64,000 bases of DNA, taken from NCBI GenBank assembly GCA_029624675.1, contig JARSSP010000041.1:186001-250000 (forward strand), read 5' to 3'. Position numbers and translations under genes: made by a program. This stretch comes from Candidatus Contendibacter sp. (GTDB lineage Bacteria > Pseudomonadota > Gammaproteobacteria > Competibacterales > Competibacteraceae). Under the pieces are notes generated by a model, which did no database searches, was not told the origin of the DNA, and saw only the letters and a list, made by a program, of their open reading frames with translations. Shown here piece after piece: positions 1 through 11,173 of the stretch (positions within the stretch are counted from its first letter, which is position 1; each line of letters opens with the position of its first letter).

Positions 1-50
1 CCACCACGCTTGAAAATCGAATCAGCATAGCAGAGAGGAACAACAAACGC

Positions 51-1322
51 ATGAACGCCGCCATCACTTCACGTTTTGTCAGTCGCCTGACTCGGGAGAC
101 GCTTGCGCTGATTCTGGCGGGCGGACGTGGTAGCCGACTTAAACAACTTACCCTGTGGCGCGCCAAACCCGCCACGCACTTCGGCGGCAAGTATCGAATC
201 ATCGATTTTCCACTCTCCAATTGTATCAACTCCGGAATCAGGCGGGTTTGCGTATTGACTCAATACAAGGCGCATTCGCTGATCCAGCATATCCAGCGCG
301 GTTGGGGCTTCCTGCGTGGCGAGTTTGGCGAATTCGTGGAACTACTACCCGCCCAGCAGCGGCTTGACGAAGCGTCGTGGTACAAGGGCACCGCCGATGC
401 GGTTTATCAGAATCTGGATATCATCCGCAATCACGCACCTGAATTCGTGTTGATCCTGGCCGGCGATCACATCTACAAGATGGACTATGGTCCAATGTTG
501 GCGCGCCATGTCGAAAGCAAGGCGAACGTCACGGTTGGTTGCATCGAGGTGCCGCGCGAGCGGGCGCATGAGTTCGGGGTGCTGACCGCCAACGATCGCG
601 GTGAAGTCGTGCGATTCGTGGAAAAACCACAAACGCCGGAGACCCTGCCAGGCCGGGACGACATGGCGCTTGCGTCGATGGGAATTTACGTATTCGACAC
701 CCAATTCCTGTACGAACGGTTGATCGAGGATGCCGAGGATCCGAACTCCAGCCACGATTTCGGCAAGGATCTGCTGCCACGCCTGTTAGATCGGCATCGG
801 GTGATGATCTACCCTTTTCGCGACGTGCAGACCAAGGCGCAAAGCTACTGGCGCGATGTCGGTACCGTGGACGCCTTCTGGGAATCGAACATGGAACTGG
901 TCGACGTAGATCCGGAATTGAATCTGTACGATGAACGCTGGCCGATCTGGACTTACCAGGAGCAGTTACCTCCCGCCAAGTTCGTTTTCGACGACGACGG
1001 GCGGCGAGGCATGGCGGTGGATTCCATGGTGGCGGATGGTTGCATCATCTCGGGTGGCTACGTAAATCACTCACTGTTGTTTCCACGGGTGCAGGTGCAT
1101 TCTTTCGTGCAGTTGCGAGACGCTGTGGTGTTACCCCAGGTGGATATTGGCCGCTACTGTCACTTGAGCAAGGTGATCATCGACCGAGGCTGCATCATTC
1201 CGCCGGGTACGGTGGTCGGCGTAAATGCCGAGGAAGACGCGCGGCAGTTTTACCGTACCGAGAAGGGCGTGGTATTAATCACGCGCGAGATGCTGGGACA
1301 GGAACTGCAACGGGTTCGTTGA
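51..1322 (+). CDS. glgC: Glucose-1-phosphate adenylyltransferase (ADP-glucose pyrophosphorylase)
   Basis: Makes ADP-glucose from glucose-1-phosphate and ATP, the committed step of bacterial glycogen synthesis in the cytoplasm. The 423-residue length is normal for GlgC. The N-terminal nucleotidyltransferase domain carries LILAGGRGSRL and, further on, RAKPATHFGGKYRIIDFPLS, the signature of the ADP-glucose pyrophosphorylase family. LAGDHIYKMDY and VEKP motifs follow. The C-terminal third looks like the left-handed beta-helix domain used for allosteric control. The ATG at 51 has a GAGGAAC ribosome site about 10 bases upstream. The next gene on the same strand is malQ, 128 bases downstream, which supports a glycogen-metabolism locus. 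Family membership is seen directly; the allosteric effector (probably fructose-1,6-bisphosphate or a similar glycolytic intermediate) cannot be read from the sequence. Confidence 0.96.
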   Translation: MNAAITSRFVSRLTRETLALILAGGRGSRLKQLTLWRAKPATHFGGKYRIIDFPLSNCINSGIRRVCVLTQYKAHSLIQHIQRGWGFLRGEFGEFVELLPAQQRLDEASWYKGTADAVYQNLDIIRNHAPEFVLILAGDHIYKMDYGPMLARHVESKANVTVGCIEVPRERAHEFGVLTANDRGEVVRFVEKPQTPETLPGRDDMALASMGIYVFDTQFLYERLIEDAEDPNSSHDFGKDLLPRLLDRHRVMIYPFRDVQTKAQSYWRDVGTVDAFWESNMELVDVDPELNLYDERWPIWTYQEQLPPAKFVFDDDGRRGMAVDSMVADGCIISGGYVNHSLLFPRVQVHSFVQLRDAVVLPQVDIGRYCHLSKVIIDRGCIIPPGTVVGVNAEEDARQFYRTEKGVVLITREMLGQELQRVR

Positions 1323-1450
1323 AGCCCGGACGCTAAAGGTCGGAGGCCAAGGGTTGGGGACGAACATACGATGCCCGTGGCTCTCAAATTCGTTTAACCT
1401 GTCAATCAGTCAATTTCAAATTTCAATTTCAACTCAAGGAGTCAACGACG

Positions 1451-2926
1451 ATGAGTACAGATTCGCCCCTTGACCGCCGGCGTGCGGGATTGCTGCTGCA
1501 TCCAACCTCGCTACCCGGCGGCCCCGGCAACGGCGATCTGGGGCCGGATGCCTATCGGCTGGTGGATTTCATGGGAGCTTGCGGATTCACGGTCTGGCAA
1601 ACCTTGCCTCTGGGGCCGACCCATGGCGATTTGTCACCGTATTCGGCGCAGTCGGTTCATGCTGGCAATCCGCGGCTAATTGCCCTGGATCCGTTGATCG
1701 CGGCGGGCTGGCTGAATCCCGACGGCGGACCGGGTTCAGGCGAGGACGGTTGGACGTACCGCCAGCGGCGCTTGCGCGAGGCCCGGCGCGGCTTTCAGGA
1801 ACGGGGCGGAGCGGAACGCGGCGCTTATGAGGTTTTTCTGAACCAGCACCGGTACTGGTTGGATGATTATGCCCTGTATCAGGCGGTCCGGGCAGCGCGG
1901 GAACAGCAGGCTTGGTTCGATTGGCCGCGCGAGCTGCGTGATCGACGGCCCGAGGCGCTGGCTGAGGCGCGGCGGCAATTGGCCGACGCGGTCACCCAGG
2001 TTCAGTTTGAGCAGTTTCTGTTTTACCGGCAATGGGAGGCACTCAAGCGTTACGCCAACGAGCGGGGCATTCTGATATTCGGCGACATTCCACTGTTCGT
2101 CGGCTATGACAGCGCGGACGTGTGGGCTCAGCGCGAGGCATTTTTGCTTGATGGCGAGGGAAGACGAACCGTGGTGGCCGGGGTGCCGCCGGATTATTTC
2201 TCCGCCACCGGTCAGTTGTGGGGTAATCCGCATTACGCCTGGGAGCGGATGAAGGCCGATGGGTTCCAATGGTGGAAAGGGCGGATTCGCACGCAATTCA
2301 GCCAATTCGATCTGTTGCGCATCGATCATTTTCGGGGACTGGAGGCGTATTGGGAAATTCCCGCCAGCGCGGAAACCGCCGTGGCGGGACAGTGGCGGCA
2401 AGCACCGGGCGACGAACTGTTCCGGGCGCTGCGAGCGGAGTTTGGCAACTTGCCACTGGTGGCTGAAGATTTGGGCATCATCACCTCCGAGGTCGAGGCG
2501 CTGCGCGATACTTATGGTCTACCGGGCATGAAAGTATTGCATTTCGCCTTCGGCGGCGGGGCCGACAACCCGTATCTCCCGCATAACCATATTGTCAATT
2601 CAGTGGCTTATACCGGCACGCACGACAACAACACGACGCTGGGCTGGTTCGCGGAACTTGACGAGCGGACCCGCGCGCATCTGTTCGATTATCTAGGCGG
2701 CGGGCCGGAGCGGATGCCCGAACTGCTAACGCGGACCGTGTTCGCCTCGGTGGCGCGGCTAGCGGTTGTACCAATGCAGGACATATTGGAACTGGGTGGC
2801 GCGGACCGCATGAACCAGCCAGGGGTCGCGGAAGGCAACTGGCGCTGGCGGTTTCGCTGGGAGCAGGTCAAACCTAGCGTTACCGAACATTATCGGCATT
2901 TGTTGACACTATACGGGCGGGTGTGA
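1451..2926 (+). CDS. malQ: 4-alpha-glucanotransferase (amylomaltase, GH77)
   Basis: Disproportionates alpha-1,4-glucans by transferring maltodextrin units, acting in glycogen and maltodextrin turnover. At 491 residues it is a compact amylomaltase. It begins with RRAGLLLHPTSLPGG and contains the three catalytic carboxylate regions typical of GH77: LLRIDHFRGLEAYWE (nucleophile Asp), VAEDLGIIT (acid/base Glu) and YTGTHDNNTTLGWF (Asp). The ATG at 1451 follows an AAGGAGTCAACGACG stretch, a good ribosome site. The 128-base gap after glgC contains only short AATTTCAA-type repeats. The stop overlaps the start of the thiM-like gene, so the two are probably co-transcribed although their pathways differ. 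Confidence 0.95.
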   Translation: MSTDSPLDRRRAGLLLHPTSLPGGPGNGDLGPDAYRLVDFMGACGFTVWQTLPLGPTHGDLSPYSAQSVHAGNPRLIALDPLIAAGWLNPDGGPGSGEDGWTYRQRRLREARRGFQERGGAERGAYEVFLNQHRYWLDDYALYQAVRAAREQQAWFDWPRELRDRRPEALAEARRQLADAVTQVQFEQFLFYRQWEALKRYANERGILIFGDIPLFVGYDSADVWAQREAFLLDGEGRRTVVAGVPPDYFSATGQLWGNPHYAWERMKADGFQWWKGRIRTQFSQFDLLRIDHFRGLEAYWEIPASAETAVAGQWRQAPGDELFRALRAEFGNLPLVAEDLGIITSEVEALRDTYGLPGMKVLHFAFGGGADNPYLPHNHIVNSVAYTGTHDNNTTLGWFAELDERTRAHLFDYLGGGPERMPELLTRTVFASVARLAVVPMQDILELGGADRMNQPGVAEGNWRWRFRWEQVKPSVTEHYRHLLTLYGRV

Positions 2927-3738
2927 CGATGGCGATGAACGCCGATACCCTTTGGAGCTTGTTGGTCACGGTACGCGAACGGCAGCCGCTGGTGCACAAC
3001 ATCACCAACTTCGTGGTAATGAACAACAGCGCGAACGCGCTGTTGGCGCTGGGCGCGTCACCAGCGATGGTGCATTCCTGCGATGAGGTGGAGGATTTCG
3101 TTTCGTTCAGTCATGCACTGGTTATCAATATCGGTACGCTGTATTCGGAACAAATCGCGGCGTGCAAGCTGGCGGCCATGCGCGCGCGCGCGGTGGGCGT
3201 GCCCTGGATTCTCGATCCAGTGGGAGCGGGCGCGACATCCTACCGACGCGCGGTGGCGAACGCACTAGTGCGGTTGCAACCGAACGCGATTCGGGGCAAC
3301 GGCTCGGAAATCCTGACACTGGTTCGCCAGGCGGGTGGGGGTAGGGGCGTGGACAGCCAGCACGGCTCGAAAGCCGTGCTGGATGCGGCGCGGCTACTGG
3401 CGCAAGAAACCGGCGCGGTGGTTGCCGTCACCGGCGCGGTGGACTATGTGACCGATGGCGCGCAAGTAACGGCAATTGCCAACGGCCATCCGCTGATGAC
3501 CCGCGTCACGGGCCTGGGATGCTCGGTGACGGCGGTCATCGGAGCATTCCTGGCGGTGGAACTTGATCCGCTGGCGGCGACGGTAGCGGGACTGGCTGTA
3601 TTCGGCGTGGCTGGCGAGATCGCGGCGGAGCAGGCGCGAGGGCCAGGGAGTTTACAAGTAGCGTTGCTGGACGCGCTACACACGATGACGCAAGATGATT
3701 TGGCGCAAAGGTTGAAACTGGAAAAGGTCAATCCTTAA
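2923..3738 (+). CDS. thiM: Hydroxyethylthiazole kinase
   Basis: Phosphorylates 4-methyl-5-(2-hydroxyethyl)thiazole for thiamine salvage. The protein (271 residues from the GTG at 2923; ATG alternatives at 2929 and 2935) has the ThiM features PLVHNITNFVVMN near the N-terminus, LDPVGAGA, IRGNGSEI and the C-terminal TGLGCSVTAVIGAF segment containing the family's conserved Cys. The start overlaps the malQ stop by 4 bases if the GTG is used, indicating translational coupling. No thiE or thiD partner is visible here, so it probably serves salvage only. A strong hairpin with a T run follows the gene. Confidence 0.93.
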   Translation: MTMAMNADTLWSLLVTVRERQPLVHNITNFVVMNNSANALLALGASPAMVHSCDEVEDFVSFSHALVINIGTLYSEQIAACKLAAMRARAVGVPWILDPVGAGATSYRRAVANALVRLQPNAIRGNGSEILTLVRQAGGGRGVDSQHGSKAVLDAARLLAQETGAVVAVTGAVDYVTDGAQVTAIANGHPLMTRVTGLGCSVTAVIGAFLAVELDPLAATVAGLAVFGVAGEIAAEQARGPGSLQVALLDALHTMTQDDLAQRLKLEKVNP

Positions 3739-3762
3739 GGATGACGCCAGGTATCACCCAAC

Positions 3763-3789
3763 CCCCTCCCTGAGCGGGAGAGGGTTTTT
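3763..3789 (+). terminator. Rho-independent terminator after thiM
   Basis: CCCTCCC and GGGAGAGGG arms (one bulged A) around a short TGAGC loop are followed by five T residues on the plus strand. The hairpin lies between the convergent thiM and gltD ends and would stop the glgC-malQ-thiM transcript. Confidence 0.7.
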
Positions 3790-3800
3790 CAGACAATCTC

Positions 3801-5237
3801 TCAGACCGGCAACTCCGAACTTCCCATCAGATACTCGTCCACCGCGCGGGCGCACTGCCGCCCCTCGCGGATGGCCCAGACCACTAGTGACTGTCCCCGT
3901 CGCATGTCGCCAGCGGCGAAGATCTTGTTGACCGATGTCTGGTAATCGCTTTCACCGGCGCGAACATTGCCGCGCGGGTCCAGCGCCACACCCAGTTCCC
4001 GCAGCATCCCGGCGTGAACCGGATGGACAAAGCCCATCGCCAACAATACCAGATCGGCTTTAATCTCGAATGTGCTGTCAGGAATCTCCACCATGGTCTG
4101 CCGACCGTTGGTATCGCGCCACTCCAGCCGCGTGATTTGAATCCCAGTCACCTGGCTGTCCCGACCGACGAATTGCTTGGTCGTCACCGCCCAATCGCGT
4201 TCGCAACCTTCCTCGTGGGAGGTGGAGGTGCGCAGCTTCAGCGGCCAGTTCGGCCAAGTCAGCAGTTTGTTCTCGTGCAGCGGCGGCTTGGGCATGATTT
4301 CCAACTGCGTCACCGAGCGCGCGCCCTGGCGGACCGAGGTGCCGACGCAGTCGGAGCCGGTGTCGCCGCCGCCGATCACGATCACATCCCTGTCGGTGGC
4401 CAGGATATCCTCGCCCGCGATTTTCGCGCCCGCCACCCGGCGGTTTTGCTGGGTCAGGAAATCCATGGCGAAGTGGATACCGCGCAACTCGCGGCCCGGC
4501 GCGTTCAGGTCACGCGGCTGCTCGGAGCCACCGGCCAGCGCCAAGGCGTCGAACTCCGTCAACAACGCGCGGGCCGAGATATCCACGCCAACGTGACTAT
4601 TGGGACGGAACTCCACCCCCTCGGCCCGCATTTGGGCCAGGCGGCGGTCGATCAGCCCCGCCTCCAACTTGAAGTCAGGGATGCCGTAGCGCAATAGACC
4701 ACCGATGCGGTCGTTCTTCTCAAACACCACCACGTCATGCCCCGCCCGCGCCAATTGCTGGGCGCAAGCCAACCCGGCGGGACCGGAACCGATCACCGCC
4801 ACCCGCTTGCCGGTGCGGTGAGCGGCGATTTGCGGGGTCACCCAGCCCTCGGCCCAGCCCTTGTCAATGATGGCGCACTCGATGTCCTTGATGGTCACCG
4901 GCTGGTTGTTGAAATTCAGGGTGCAGGAGGCCTCGCACGGGGCCGGGCAGATGCGACCGGTGAATTCCGGGAAGTTGTTGGTGGAGTGGAGCACCTCCAG
5001 CGCCTCGCGCCAGTGGCCGCGATAGACCAGGTCATTCCAGTCGGGAATGATGTTATGGACTGGACAGCCACGATGGCAGTAGGGGATGCCGCAGTCCATG
5101 CAGCGGGCGGCCTGTTCGCGAACGCCGGGTTCCGGCAGGGGAACCACGAAATCGCGAAAGTGCGCGACCCGTTCCGCGATCGGCGCGTAACCGTGCTCGT
5201 GGCGGGCGATTTCCAAAAATCCAGTCGGTTTGCCCAT
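3801..5237 (-). CDS. gltD: Glutamate synthase small (beta) subunit
   Basis: Passes electrons from NADPH to the large subunit so that glutamine and 2-oxoglutarate yield two glutamates. The N-terminal Cys-rich region ([19 protein letters not shown]) binds [4Fe-4S] clusters. [13 protein letters not shown] is the FAD-binding Rossmann motif and [13 protein letters not shown] the NADPH site. I chose the ATG at 5237 (protein [16 protein letters not shown]..., 478 residues), which is the usual GltD start and lies 2 bases after the gltB stop; the longer open frame only reads back into gltB. Cotranscribed with gltB. All cofactor motifs are intact. Confidence 0.96.
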   Translation of the reverse strand: MGKPTGFLEIARHEHGYAPIAERVAHFRDFVVPLPEPGVREQAARCMDCGIPYCHRGCPVHNIIPDWNDLVYRGHWREALEVLHSTNNFPEFTGRICPAPCEASCTLNFNNQPVTIKDIECAIIDKGWAEGWVTPQIAAHRTGKRVAVIGSGPAGLACAQQLARAGHDVVVFEKNDRIGGLLRYGIPDFKLEAGLIDRRLAQMRAEGVEFRPNSHVGVDISARALLTEFDALALAGGSEQPRDLNAPGRELRGIHFAMDFLTQQNRRVAGAKIAGEDILATDRDVIVIGGGDTGSDCVGTSVRQGARSVTQLEIMPKPPLHENKLLTWPNWPLKLRTSTSHEEGCERDWAVTTKQFVGRDSQVTGIQITRLEWRDTNGRQTMVEIPDSTFEIKADLVLLAMGFVHPVHAGMLRELGVALDPRGNVRAGESDYQTSVNKIFAAGDMRRGQSLVVWAIREGRQCARAVDEYLMGSSELPV

Positions 5238-5239
5238 GG

Positions 5240-8200
5240 TCACGCTCCCACAGCAAGGCCGGTCTTTTCGGTGCCGCGCCGGGCGTCGGCGCGGGCCTTG
5301 GCCTGCAGATCCTGCAAGGCTCGCCGGTAATCCAGCGGCATGATCTTGACGAATCTCGGCAACATTTCGCGCCATTGCTCCAGCACTCGGCGGGCCGGTT
5401 CGCTGCCGGTATGGCGATGGTGGCGGGCGACCAGGATTCGCAGGCGCTGGGCGTCGTGGCGCAGCGGGTCGTCCGGCAATTCGGACTGGGCCAGATCGCT
5501 CCAGTCGTCGCCCAAAACCCGGACGTTGAGGGTTTCCTCGACATCGTTCAACGGTTCCAGCGCCACCATGGCTTTATTGGCGCGGCGGGCGAAGTCGCCG
5601 GTTTCGTCCAACACGTAGGCGATACCGCCACTCATGCCGGCGGCGAAGTTACGGCCAGTGGAACCCAGCACGACCACCACGCCACCGGTCATGTATTCGC
5701 AGCCGTGATCGCCGACGCCTTCGATCACCGCCAGCGCCCCGGAGTTGCGCACCGCGAAGCGTTCGCCAGCCACGCCGCGGGCGTAGCACTCACCGGCGAT
5801 GGCGCCGTAGAGCACGGTGTTACCGATGATGATGTTATCCTCAGCGCGCAGACGGCTGTTCTCAGAGGGGTAGATGACAAGCCGTCCGCCGGAAAGGCCC
5901 TTGCCAACGTAGTCGTTGGCTTCACCACGAAGTTCGAGCGTGATGCCGCGCGCCAGGAAGGCGCCGAAACTCTGGCCAGCAGTGCCGGTCAGGCGGACGT
6001 GGATGGTGTCGCTCGGCAAACCGGCGTGGCCATAGCGGCGGGCGACCTGGCCGGAGAGCATGGCGCCGACCGTGCGGTCGCTGTTGCGCACCGGAGTTTC
6101 AATCCACACCGACTGGCGCGCTTCCAGGGCGGGCCTGGCCTGGGCAATCAGCCGGTGATCCAGCGCGCCGCTCAGGCCATGGTCCTGTTCCTCGCAGTGG
6201 TAGGTGGCGACGCCGGGCGGGGCGAGCGGAACGGCCAGCAGCCGGGTAAAGTCCAGCCCGCGCGCCTTCCAGTGGTGGATGGCCCGGCGCATGTCGAGCC
6301 GGTCGGCCCGGCCGATCATCTGGTCGAAGGTGCGAAAGCCGAGCTGAGCCATCAATTCGCGCACTTCCTGCACCAGGAAGGTAAAGAAGTTGATGACGTG
6401 GGCCGGCTGGCCGGGAAAGCGCTTGCGCAGTTCCGGATCCTGGGTGGCGACCCCGACCGGGCAGGTGTTGAGGTGGCACTTGCGCATCATCAGGCAGCCG
6501 GCGGCGATCAGCGCGCCGGTGCCGAAGCCAAATTCGTCGGCGCCCAGCAGGGCACCGATCACGATGTCACGGCCGGTGCGCAGGCCGCCGTCGACTTGCA
6601 CGGCGATGCGGCCACGCAAATGGTTGCGCACCAGGGTTTGGTGGGTCTCGGCCAAGCCGATTTCCCAGGGCGAACCGGCATTTTGGATCGAGGTGATCGG
6701 GCTGGCACCGGTGCCGCCGTCCTCGCCGGAGATGGTGACGTGGTCGGCGTGGGCCTTGGCCACGCCGGCGGCGACGGTGCCGACCCCGATCTCGGACACC
6801 AGCTTGACGCTGATGGCGGCCTTGGGATTGACGTTCTTCAAGTCGAAGATTAGTTGCGCCAGGTCTTCGATAGAATAGATGTCGTGGTGTGGGGGCGGGG
6901 AGATCAGGCCGACGCCGGGGGTGGAATGACGCACCCGAGCGATCCAGTCGTTGACCTTGTGACCGGGCAGTTGGCCACCCTCGCCGGGTTTGGCGCCCTG
7001 GGCCATCTTGATTTGCAGGGCGTCGGCGTTGACCAGGTATTCGGCGGTGACGCCGAAGCGGCCGGAAGCGACCTGCTTGATGGCCGAGCGGATGGAGTCG
7101 CCGGTTTCCAGCGGGGTGTAGCGCACTGGATCCTCGCCCCCCTCGCCGGTATTGGACTTGGCGCCGAGACGATTCATGGCGATGGCCAGGGTGGTGTGGG
7201 CTTCCCAGGAAATCGAGCCGAACGACATCGCGCCGGTGGCGAGGCGCTTGACGATCTCGCTGGCCGGTTCCACTTCGTCCAGCGTCAGCGGCTGACTGGC
7301 GAAGCGGAACTCGAACAGGCCGCGCAGGTTGCGCAGATGATCGCGCTGGTCGTTCATCGCCCGGCTGTAGTGTCTGAACCGCTCGTAATCGCCGGAGCGG
7401 ACCGCATGTTGCAGCAGGGATACCGTTTCCGGGGTCCAGGCGTGACGCTCGCCACGGATGCGGAAGGCCAGTTCCCCGCCCACGTCCAAGGCGTCCCGGT
7501 AGAGGGGAGCATCGCCGAAGGCCTGTTGGTGGCGACTGACAGCCTCGCGGGCAATTTCGTCGAGACCGACGCCTTCGATCACACCCTGGGTGCCAGTGAA
7601 GTAGTGGTTCACGAATTCGCTGGCCAGGCCCACCGCCTCGAAAATCTGCGCGCCGCAGTAGGATTGATACGTGGAGATGCCCATCTTGGACATGACCTTG
7701 AGGATGCCCTTGGCGATAGCTTTGGTGTAGTGCTCGTGGGCCTCGGCCTCGGTCAGGGCCTGGGGCGCGTGGGACAGGTTAGCCGACAGGGTGTCGAAGG
7801 CCAGCCAGGGGTTGATGGCCTCGGCGCCATAGCCGGCCAGCAGGCAGAAGTCGTGCACCCGCTTGGCCTCGCCGGTTTCCACCACCAGACCCACCTCGGT
7901 GCGCAGCCCGGCGCGGATCAGGTGGTGATGGACGGCGGCGGTGGCGAGCAGGGCGGGAATGGCGATGTGATCGGCGTCCATCCCCCGGTCGGACAAGATC
8001 AGGATATTGCCGCCGCGCCGCACCACGTCGGCGGCCTCGCGGCAGAGATCCTCCAGCGCGCGGGCCATGCCGTCGGCGCCCCGGCCCACTGGGTAGCAAA
8101 TGCTCAACGTGCGAGTACGGAAGGCCCGGTCGACGTGGTACTCGATGCGGCGGATGCGTTCCAGATCGACATTGGCCAGGACCGGTCGCTTGACTTCCAG

Positions 8201-9895
8201 GCGCTTCTGGGTGCCGGCGCTGTGGGGATCGAGCAGGTTGGGGCGGGGACCGATGAAGGAGACCAGCGACATCACCAGTTCCTCGCGGATCGGATCGATC
8301 GGGGGGTTGGTGACCTGGGCGAATTTCTGCTTGAAGTAGTCGTAAAGCAGCTTGGGTCGATCGGACAGCACCGCCGGCGGAATGTCGCGGCCCATCGAAC
8401 TGATCGGGTCCTCGCCGGTCAGCGCCATCGGGTTGAGGAAGGCGCGAATATCCTCCTGGGTGTAGCCGAAGGCTTGCTGGCGATTCAGAAGGGTGCGCGG
8501 GTCGGGTGCCATCGGGCCGATTTCGGTCGGCAGGTCCTGCAAGCGGATCTGGGTGGCGTCCAGCCAGGCTTGATAGGGTTCGGCGGCGGCGAGTTGGGCC
8601 TTGATTTCGTCGTCGCCGACGATACGGCCCTGTTCCAGGTCGATGAGCAACATCTTGCCGGGTTGCAACCGCCATTTCTTGACGATCTTCTCTTCCGGGA
8701 TCGGCAATACGCCCATTTCCGAGGCCATGATCACTTGATCGTCGTCGGTGACCAGATAGCGGGCGGGGCGCAAGCCGTTGCGGTCCAGGGTGGCGCCGAT
8801 CTGGCGGCCGTCGGTGAAGGCGATGGCGGCGGGGCCATCCCAGGGTTCGATCAGGGCGGCGTGGTATTCGTAGAAGGCGCGGCGCTGGGGATCCATCAGC
8901 GGGTTGTCGGCCCAGGCTTCGGGCACCATCAGCATCATGGCGTGGGGCAGGGAATAGCCAGCGGCCAGCAGCAGTTCCAGGGCGTTGTCAAAGGTGGCGG
9001 AGTCGGACGCGCCGTCGCCGATCAGCGGCCACAGCTTGTCCAGGTCGGCGCCGAGCCGGTCGGAGCGCATGTTGTGGCGACGGGCCAGCATCCAGTTGAT
9101 GTTGCCGCGCAGGGTGTTGATTTCGCCGTTGTGGCACAGGTAGCGGAACGGGTGGGCCAGCGCCCAGGAGGGGAAAGTGTTGGTGGAGAAGCGCTGATGG
9201 ACCAGGGCAAGGGCCGATTCCAGCCGCTCGTCGCGCAGGTCGGGGTAGTACACGCCGATGTTGCGCGCCAGGATCATGCCCTTGTACACCAGGGTGCGCG
9301 ACGACAGCGAGGCGATGTAGAACTGCTGGCTGCCGAGCAGTTCAAGATCCCAGATGGCGTGATGGGTTTGCTTGCGGATCACGAACAGCTTGCGCTCGAA
9401 GGCATCGGTATCCGGGCAATTCGGGCCGCGTTGGACGAAGGCTTGGCGCACCACCGGCTCGGATGGGCGCACGCTGCGGCCCAGGCAGGAGTTGTCGGTC
9501 GGCACGTCGCGCCAGCCTAGGAAAATCTGGTCCTCGGCGACGACGGTGCGTTCCAGGGCGGCTTGGCTTTGAGCGCGAGTCTGAGCGTCGCGGGGGAGGA
9601 AGACCATGCCCACTGCGTAGTCGCCGGGCGCGGGCAGGTCGAAACCGAGATTGGCGGATTCAGCCCGCAGGAAGCCGTCGGGGATTTGCACCAGAATGCC
9701 GGCGCCATCGCCCGCCAGCGGATCGGCACCCACCGCGCCGCGATGGCTCAGGTTGGCCAGGATTTCCAGACCTTGGCGGACGGGCTGGTGGCTTTTACGG
9801 TTCTTGATGTCGACAACGAAACCGATGCCGCAGGCGTCATGTTCGTTGCGGGGATCGTAGAGTCCTTCGGAGGCGGGTGGGCGGGTCATGCTCAT
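5240..9895 (-). CDS. gltB: Glutamate synthase large (alpha) subunit
   Basis: Catalyses the amidotransferase and synthase halves of NADPH-GOGAT. The 1551-residue length is standard. The N-terminus shows a short propeptide followed by DACGIGFV, where the Cys (residue 22) should become the N-terminal nucleophile of the glutaminase domain after processing. The FMN-binding synthase domain contains the 3Fe-4S motif [17 protein letters not shown], and the C-terminal GXGXG beta-helix domain is seen in GGRLVIYP and [13 protein letters not shown]. The ATG at 9895 is preceded by GAGGAATGACCC. About 190 bases separate it from the end of the nine-gene cluster upstream; no convincing terminator or promoter was recognised there. 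With gdhA at 25 kb the window carries both routes of ammonia assimilation. Confidence 0.97.
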   Translation of the reverse strand: MSMTRPPASEGLYDPRNEHDACGIGFVVDIKNRKSHQPVRQGLEILANLSHRGAVGADPLAGDGAGILVQIPDGFLRAESANLGFDLPAPGDYAVGMVFLPRDAQTRAQSQAALERTVVAEDQIFLGWRDVPTDNSCLGRSVRPSEPVVRQAFVQRGPNCPDTDAFERKLFVIRKQTHHAIWDLELLGSQQFYIASLSSRTLVYKGMILARNIGVYYPDLRDERLESALALVHQRFSTNTFPSWALAHPFRYLCHNGEINTLRGNINWMLARRHNMRSDRLGADLDKLWPLIGDGASDSATFDNALELLLAAGYSLPHAMMLMVPEAWADNPLMDPQRRAFYEYHAALIEPWDGPAAIAFTDGRQIGATLDRNGLRPARYLVTDDDQVIMASEMGVLPIPEEKIVKKWRLQPGKMLLIDLEQGRIVGDDEIKAQLAAAEPYQAWLDATQIRLQDLPTEIGPMAPDPRTLLNRQQAFGYTQEDIRAFLNPMALTGEDPISSMGRDIPPAVLSDRPKLLYDYFKQKFAQVTNPPIDPIREELVMSLVSFIGPRPNLLDPHSAGTQKRLEVKRPVLANVDLERIRRIEYHVDRAFRTRTLSICYPVGRGADGMARALEDLCREAADVVRRGGNILILSDRGMDADHIAIPALLATAAVHHHLIRAGLRTEVGLVVETGEAKRVHDFCLLAGYGAEAINPWLAFDTLSANLSHAPQALTEAEAHEHYTKAIAKGILKVMSKMGISTYQSYCGAQIFEAVGLASEFVNHYFTGTQGVIEGVGLDEIAREAVSRHQQAFGDAPLYRDALDVGGELAFRIRGERHAWTPETVSLLQHAVRSGDYERFRHYSRAMNDQRDHLRNLRGLFEFRFASQPLTLDEVEPASEIVKRLATGAMSFGSISWEAHTTLAIAMNRLGAKSNTGEGGEDPVRYTPLETGDSIRSAIKQVASGRFGVTAEYLVNADALQIKMAQGAKPGEGGQLPGHKVNDWIARVRHSTPGVGLISPPPHHDIYSIEDLAQLIFDLKNVNPKAAISVKLVSEIGVGTVAAGVAKAHADHVTISGEDGGTGASPITSIQNAGSPWEIGLAETHQTLVRNHLRGRIAVQVDGGLRTGRDIVIGALLGADEFGFGTGALIAAGCLMMRKCHLNTCPVGVATQDPELRKRFPGQPAHVINFFTFLVQEVRELMAQLGFRTFDQMIGRADRLDMRRAIHHWKARGLDFTRLLAVPLAPPGVATYHCEEQDHGLSGALDHRLIAQARPALEARQSVWIETPVRNSDRTVGAMLSGQVARRYGHAGLPSDTIHVRLTGTAGQSFGAFLARGITLELRGEANDYVGKGLSGGRLVIYPSENSRLRAEDNIIIGNTVLYGAIAGECYARGVAGERFAVRNSGALAVIEGVGDHGCEYMTGGVVVVLGSTGRNFAAGMSGGIAYVLDETGDFARRANKAMVALEPLNDVEETLNVRVLGDDWSDLAQSELPDDPLRHDAQRLRILVARHHRHTGSEPARRVLEQWREMLPRFVKIMPLDYRRALQDLQAKARADARRGTEKTGLAVGA

Positions 9896-10083
9896 GGGTC
9901 ATTCCTCAATAACGGCGGCTGGTGGCCTCCTTGCCCGGGCGGATCCCCTGAATCGGGGACCGTAGCAATCCTAAAAAACTCAGAAGATGGATACTACCGA
10001 CCCCACGACCGTTGGCGCAACCGCCGCGATGGTTGGCTAACCGAAGGGGTGCCAAAATCGGCGACCGACCATGCAGGCCATCT

Positions 10084-11169
10084 TCAAAGAATATTGTGGC
10101 TGCACGGCACGCAGAACGGTCGCATCGGGGCACCGAGCCGTTCGGCCAGTTCCATCGCGCGCTCGCGCACCGATTCCATGCCTTCGACCGTGGGTTCGGG
10201 ATGACGGGCAAGGAAGATACCGGGGTCGGCGGTGAAGGGGCTAAGTTCCACCAGCACGCCGCGTCGGGCGAGGTCGTCCACCGCTCGCAGGGTTTCCTCC
10301 TCCGGCTCCAACCCGACCAGCAGCACCGAGCGCACCTTGCCGGGACCGAAATGCTCGACGGCCAGTTCCATGAACAGCAGATAGTTTTCCCGACCGATGG
10401 CATCCTTTTCCGGGATGTGGCGCTGGCGGGCAACGGGGCTGTTGAGTTCCAGATTCACCGACAGGGCGTCGAATCCCCATTCCCGCAGACGTTGGACAAA
10501 ATTGTCGTAGGTGCGCCGGGTGTGCCGGCCAGCGTGGAGGGTGCGGGGGGCCAGCATCAGGTCCCATTTGAGAGTCGGGAATCGCCGCAGCAGGCTTGCG
10601 TAGACTTGGTTGAGGAAGGCGTATTCCTGTTCCTCGGGGCGGGGGGTGCCGCCGCTGATCAGGACATGGGGGTGGGGCAGGATGCGATCCGCCAGGGCGA
10701 TTTCCAGCGCCTCGGCCAATTCCTCGACGGTGTTCTGGCGATAGGGCAGCGGGGGATAGTTACAAAACTGGCAGTGGTAGGCGCAGCCGTGCAGCGGGGT
10801 CAACCGCACCCGGTCGGCGTGGGTCATGGCCACCATGCGGATGGATTTGCCGCTGCGCAAACGGCGGCTTTCCAGGGCGTACCGGGGAGGCGGCAACACG
10901 TCGACCGGAACGGTTCCGGCGCGGGTGCGCAGCACGAACCGCGCGCCGTCGTGATCGAGGGGCAGATGCTCGGGGTGGTCGGGCCGTAGCCGGGCGTTGG
11001 CGTAGAGGTCGCCCGGCAAGCGCAGGATCAACCCGCTGGTGGTCGGGTAGTCGCGCACCACCACCTTCGCTCCACGATTGCTCGGCAAGGCGGCGATGGC
11101 GGCGTCACTGGGGAAGATGCCGTGGCGCAGAATCTCAAGCTTGAGGCGCGGATATCCGGGGGCATCCAC
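10084..11169 (-). CDS. Radical SAM enzyme, last gene of the nine-gene cluster
   Basis: Predicted radical S-adenosylmethionine enzyme of 361 residues. The cluster-binding motif is GCAYHCQFCNYPP, which fits the Cys-X3-Cys-X2-Cys pattern coordinating the [4Fe-4S] cluster. It lies near residue 145, preceded by about 100 residues of unassigned sequence and followed by a TIM-barrel-like region (HVLISGGTPRPEEQ, LSVNLELNSPVARQRH, VLLVGLEPEEETL). The C-terminus has FCVPCSHNIL with two further Cys that might bind an auxiliary centre. Translation probably begins at GTG 11169, four bases after the stop of the toroid protein, so it is coupled to the cluster. The substrate is unknown. The order suggests it modifies a product or a protein made by the upstream genes; that is inference. 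Confidence 0.85.
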   Translation of the reverse strand: MDAPGYPRLKLEILRHGIFPSDAAIAALPSNRGAKVVVRDYPTTSGLILRLPGDLYANARLRPDHPEHLPLDHDGARFVLRTRAGTVPVDVLPPPRYALESRRLRSGKSIRMVAMTHADRVRLTPLHGCAYHCQFCNYPPLPYRQNTVEELAEALEIALADRILPHPHVLISGGTPRPEEQEYAFLNQVYASLLRRFPTLKWDLMLAPRTLHAGRHTRRTYDNFVQRLREWGFDALSVNLELNSPVARQRHIPEKDAIGRENYLLFMELAVEHFGPGKVRSVLLVGLEPEEETLRAVDDLARRGVLVELSPFTADPGIFLARHPEPTVEGMESVRERAMELAERLGAPMRPFCVPCSHNIL

Positions 11170-11173
11170 GGAG

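Noticed and set aside
5375-6853. 492-codon plus-strand open frame opposite the gltB 3' region
   Set aside because: Same shadow effect; no ribosome site or domain.
6854-9520. 888-codon open frame on the plus strand opposite gltB
   Set aside because: It mirrors gltB codons in a GC-rich genome, is rich in Gly/Gln/Val without any recognisable motif, and gltB is unquestionable on the other strand.
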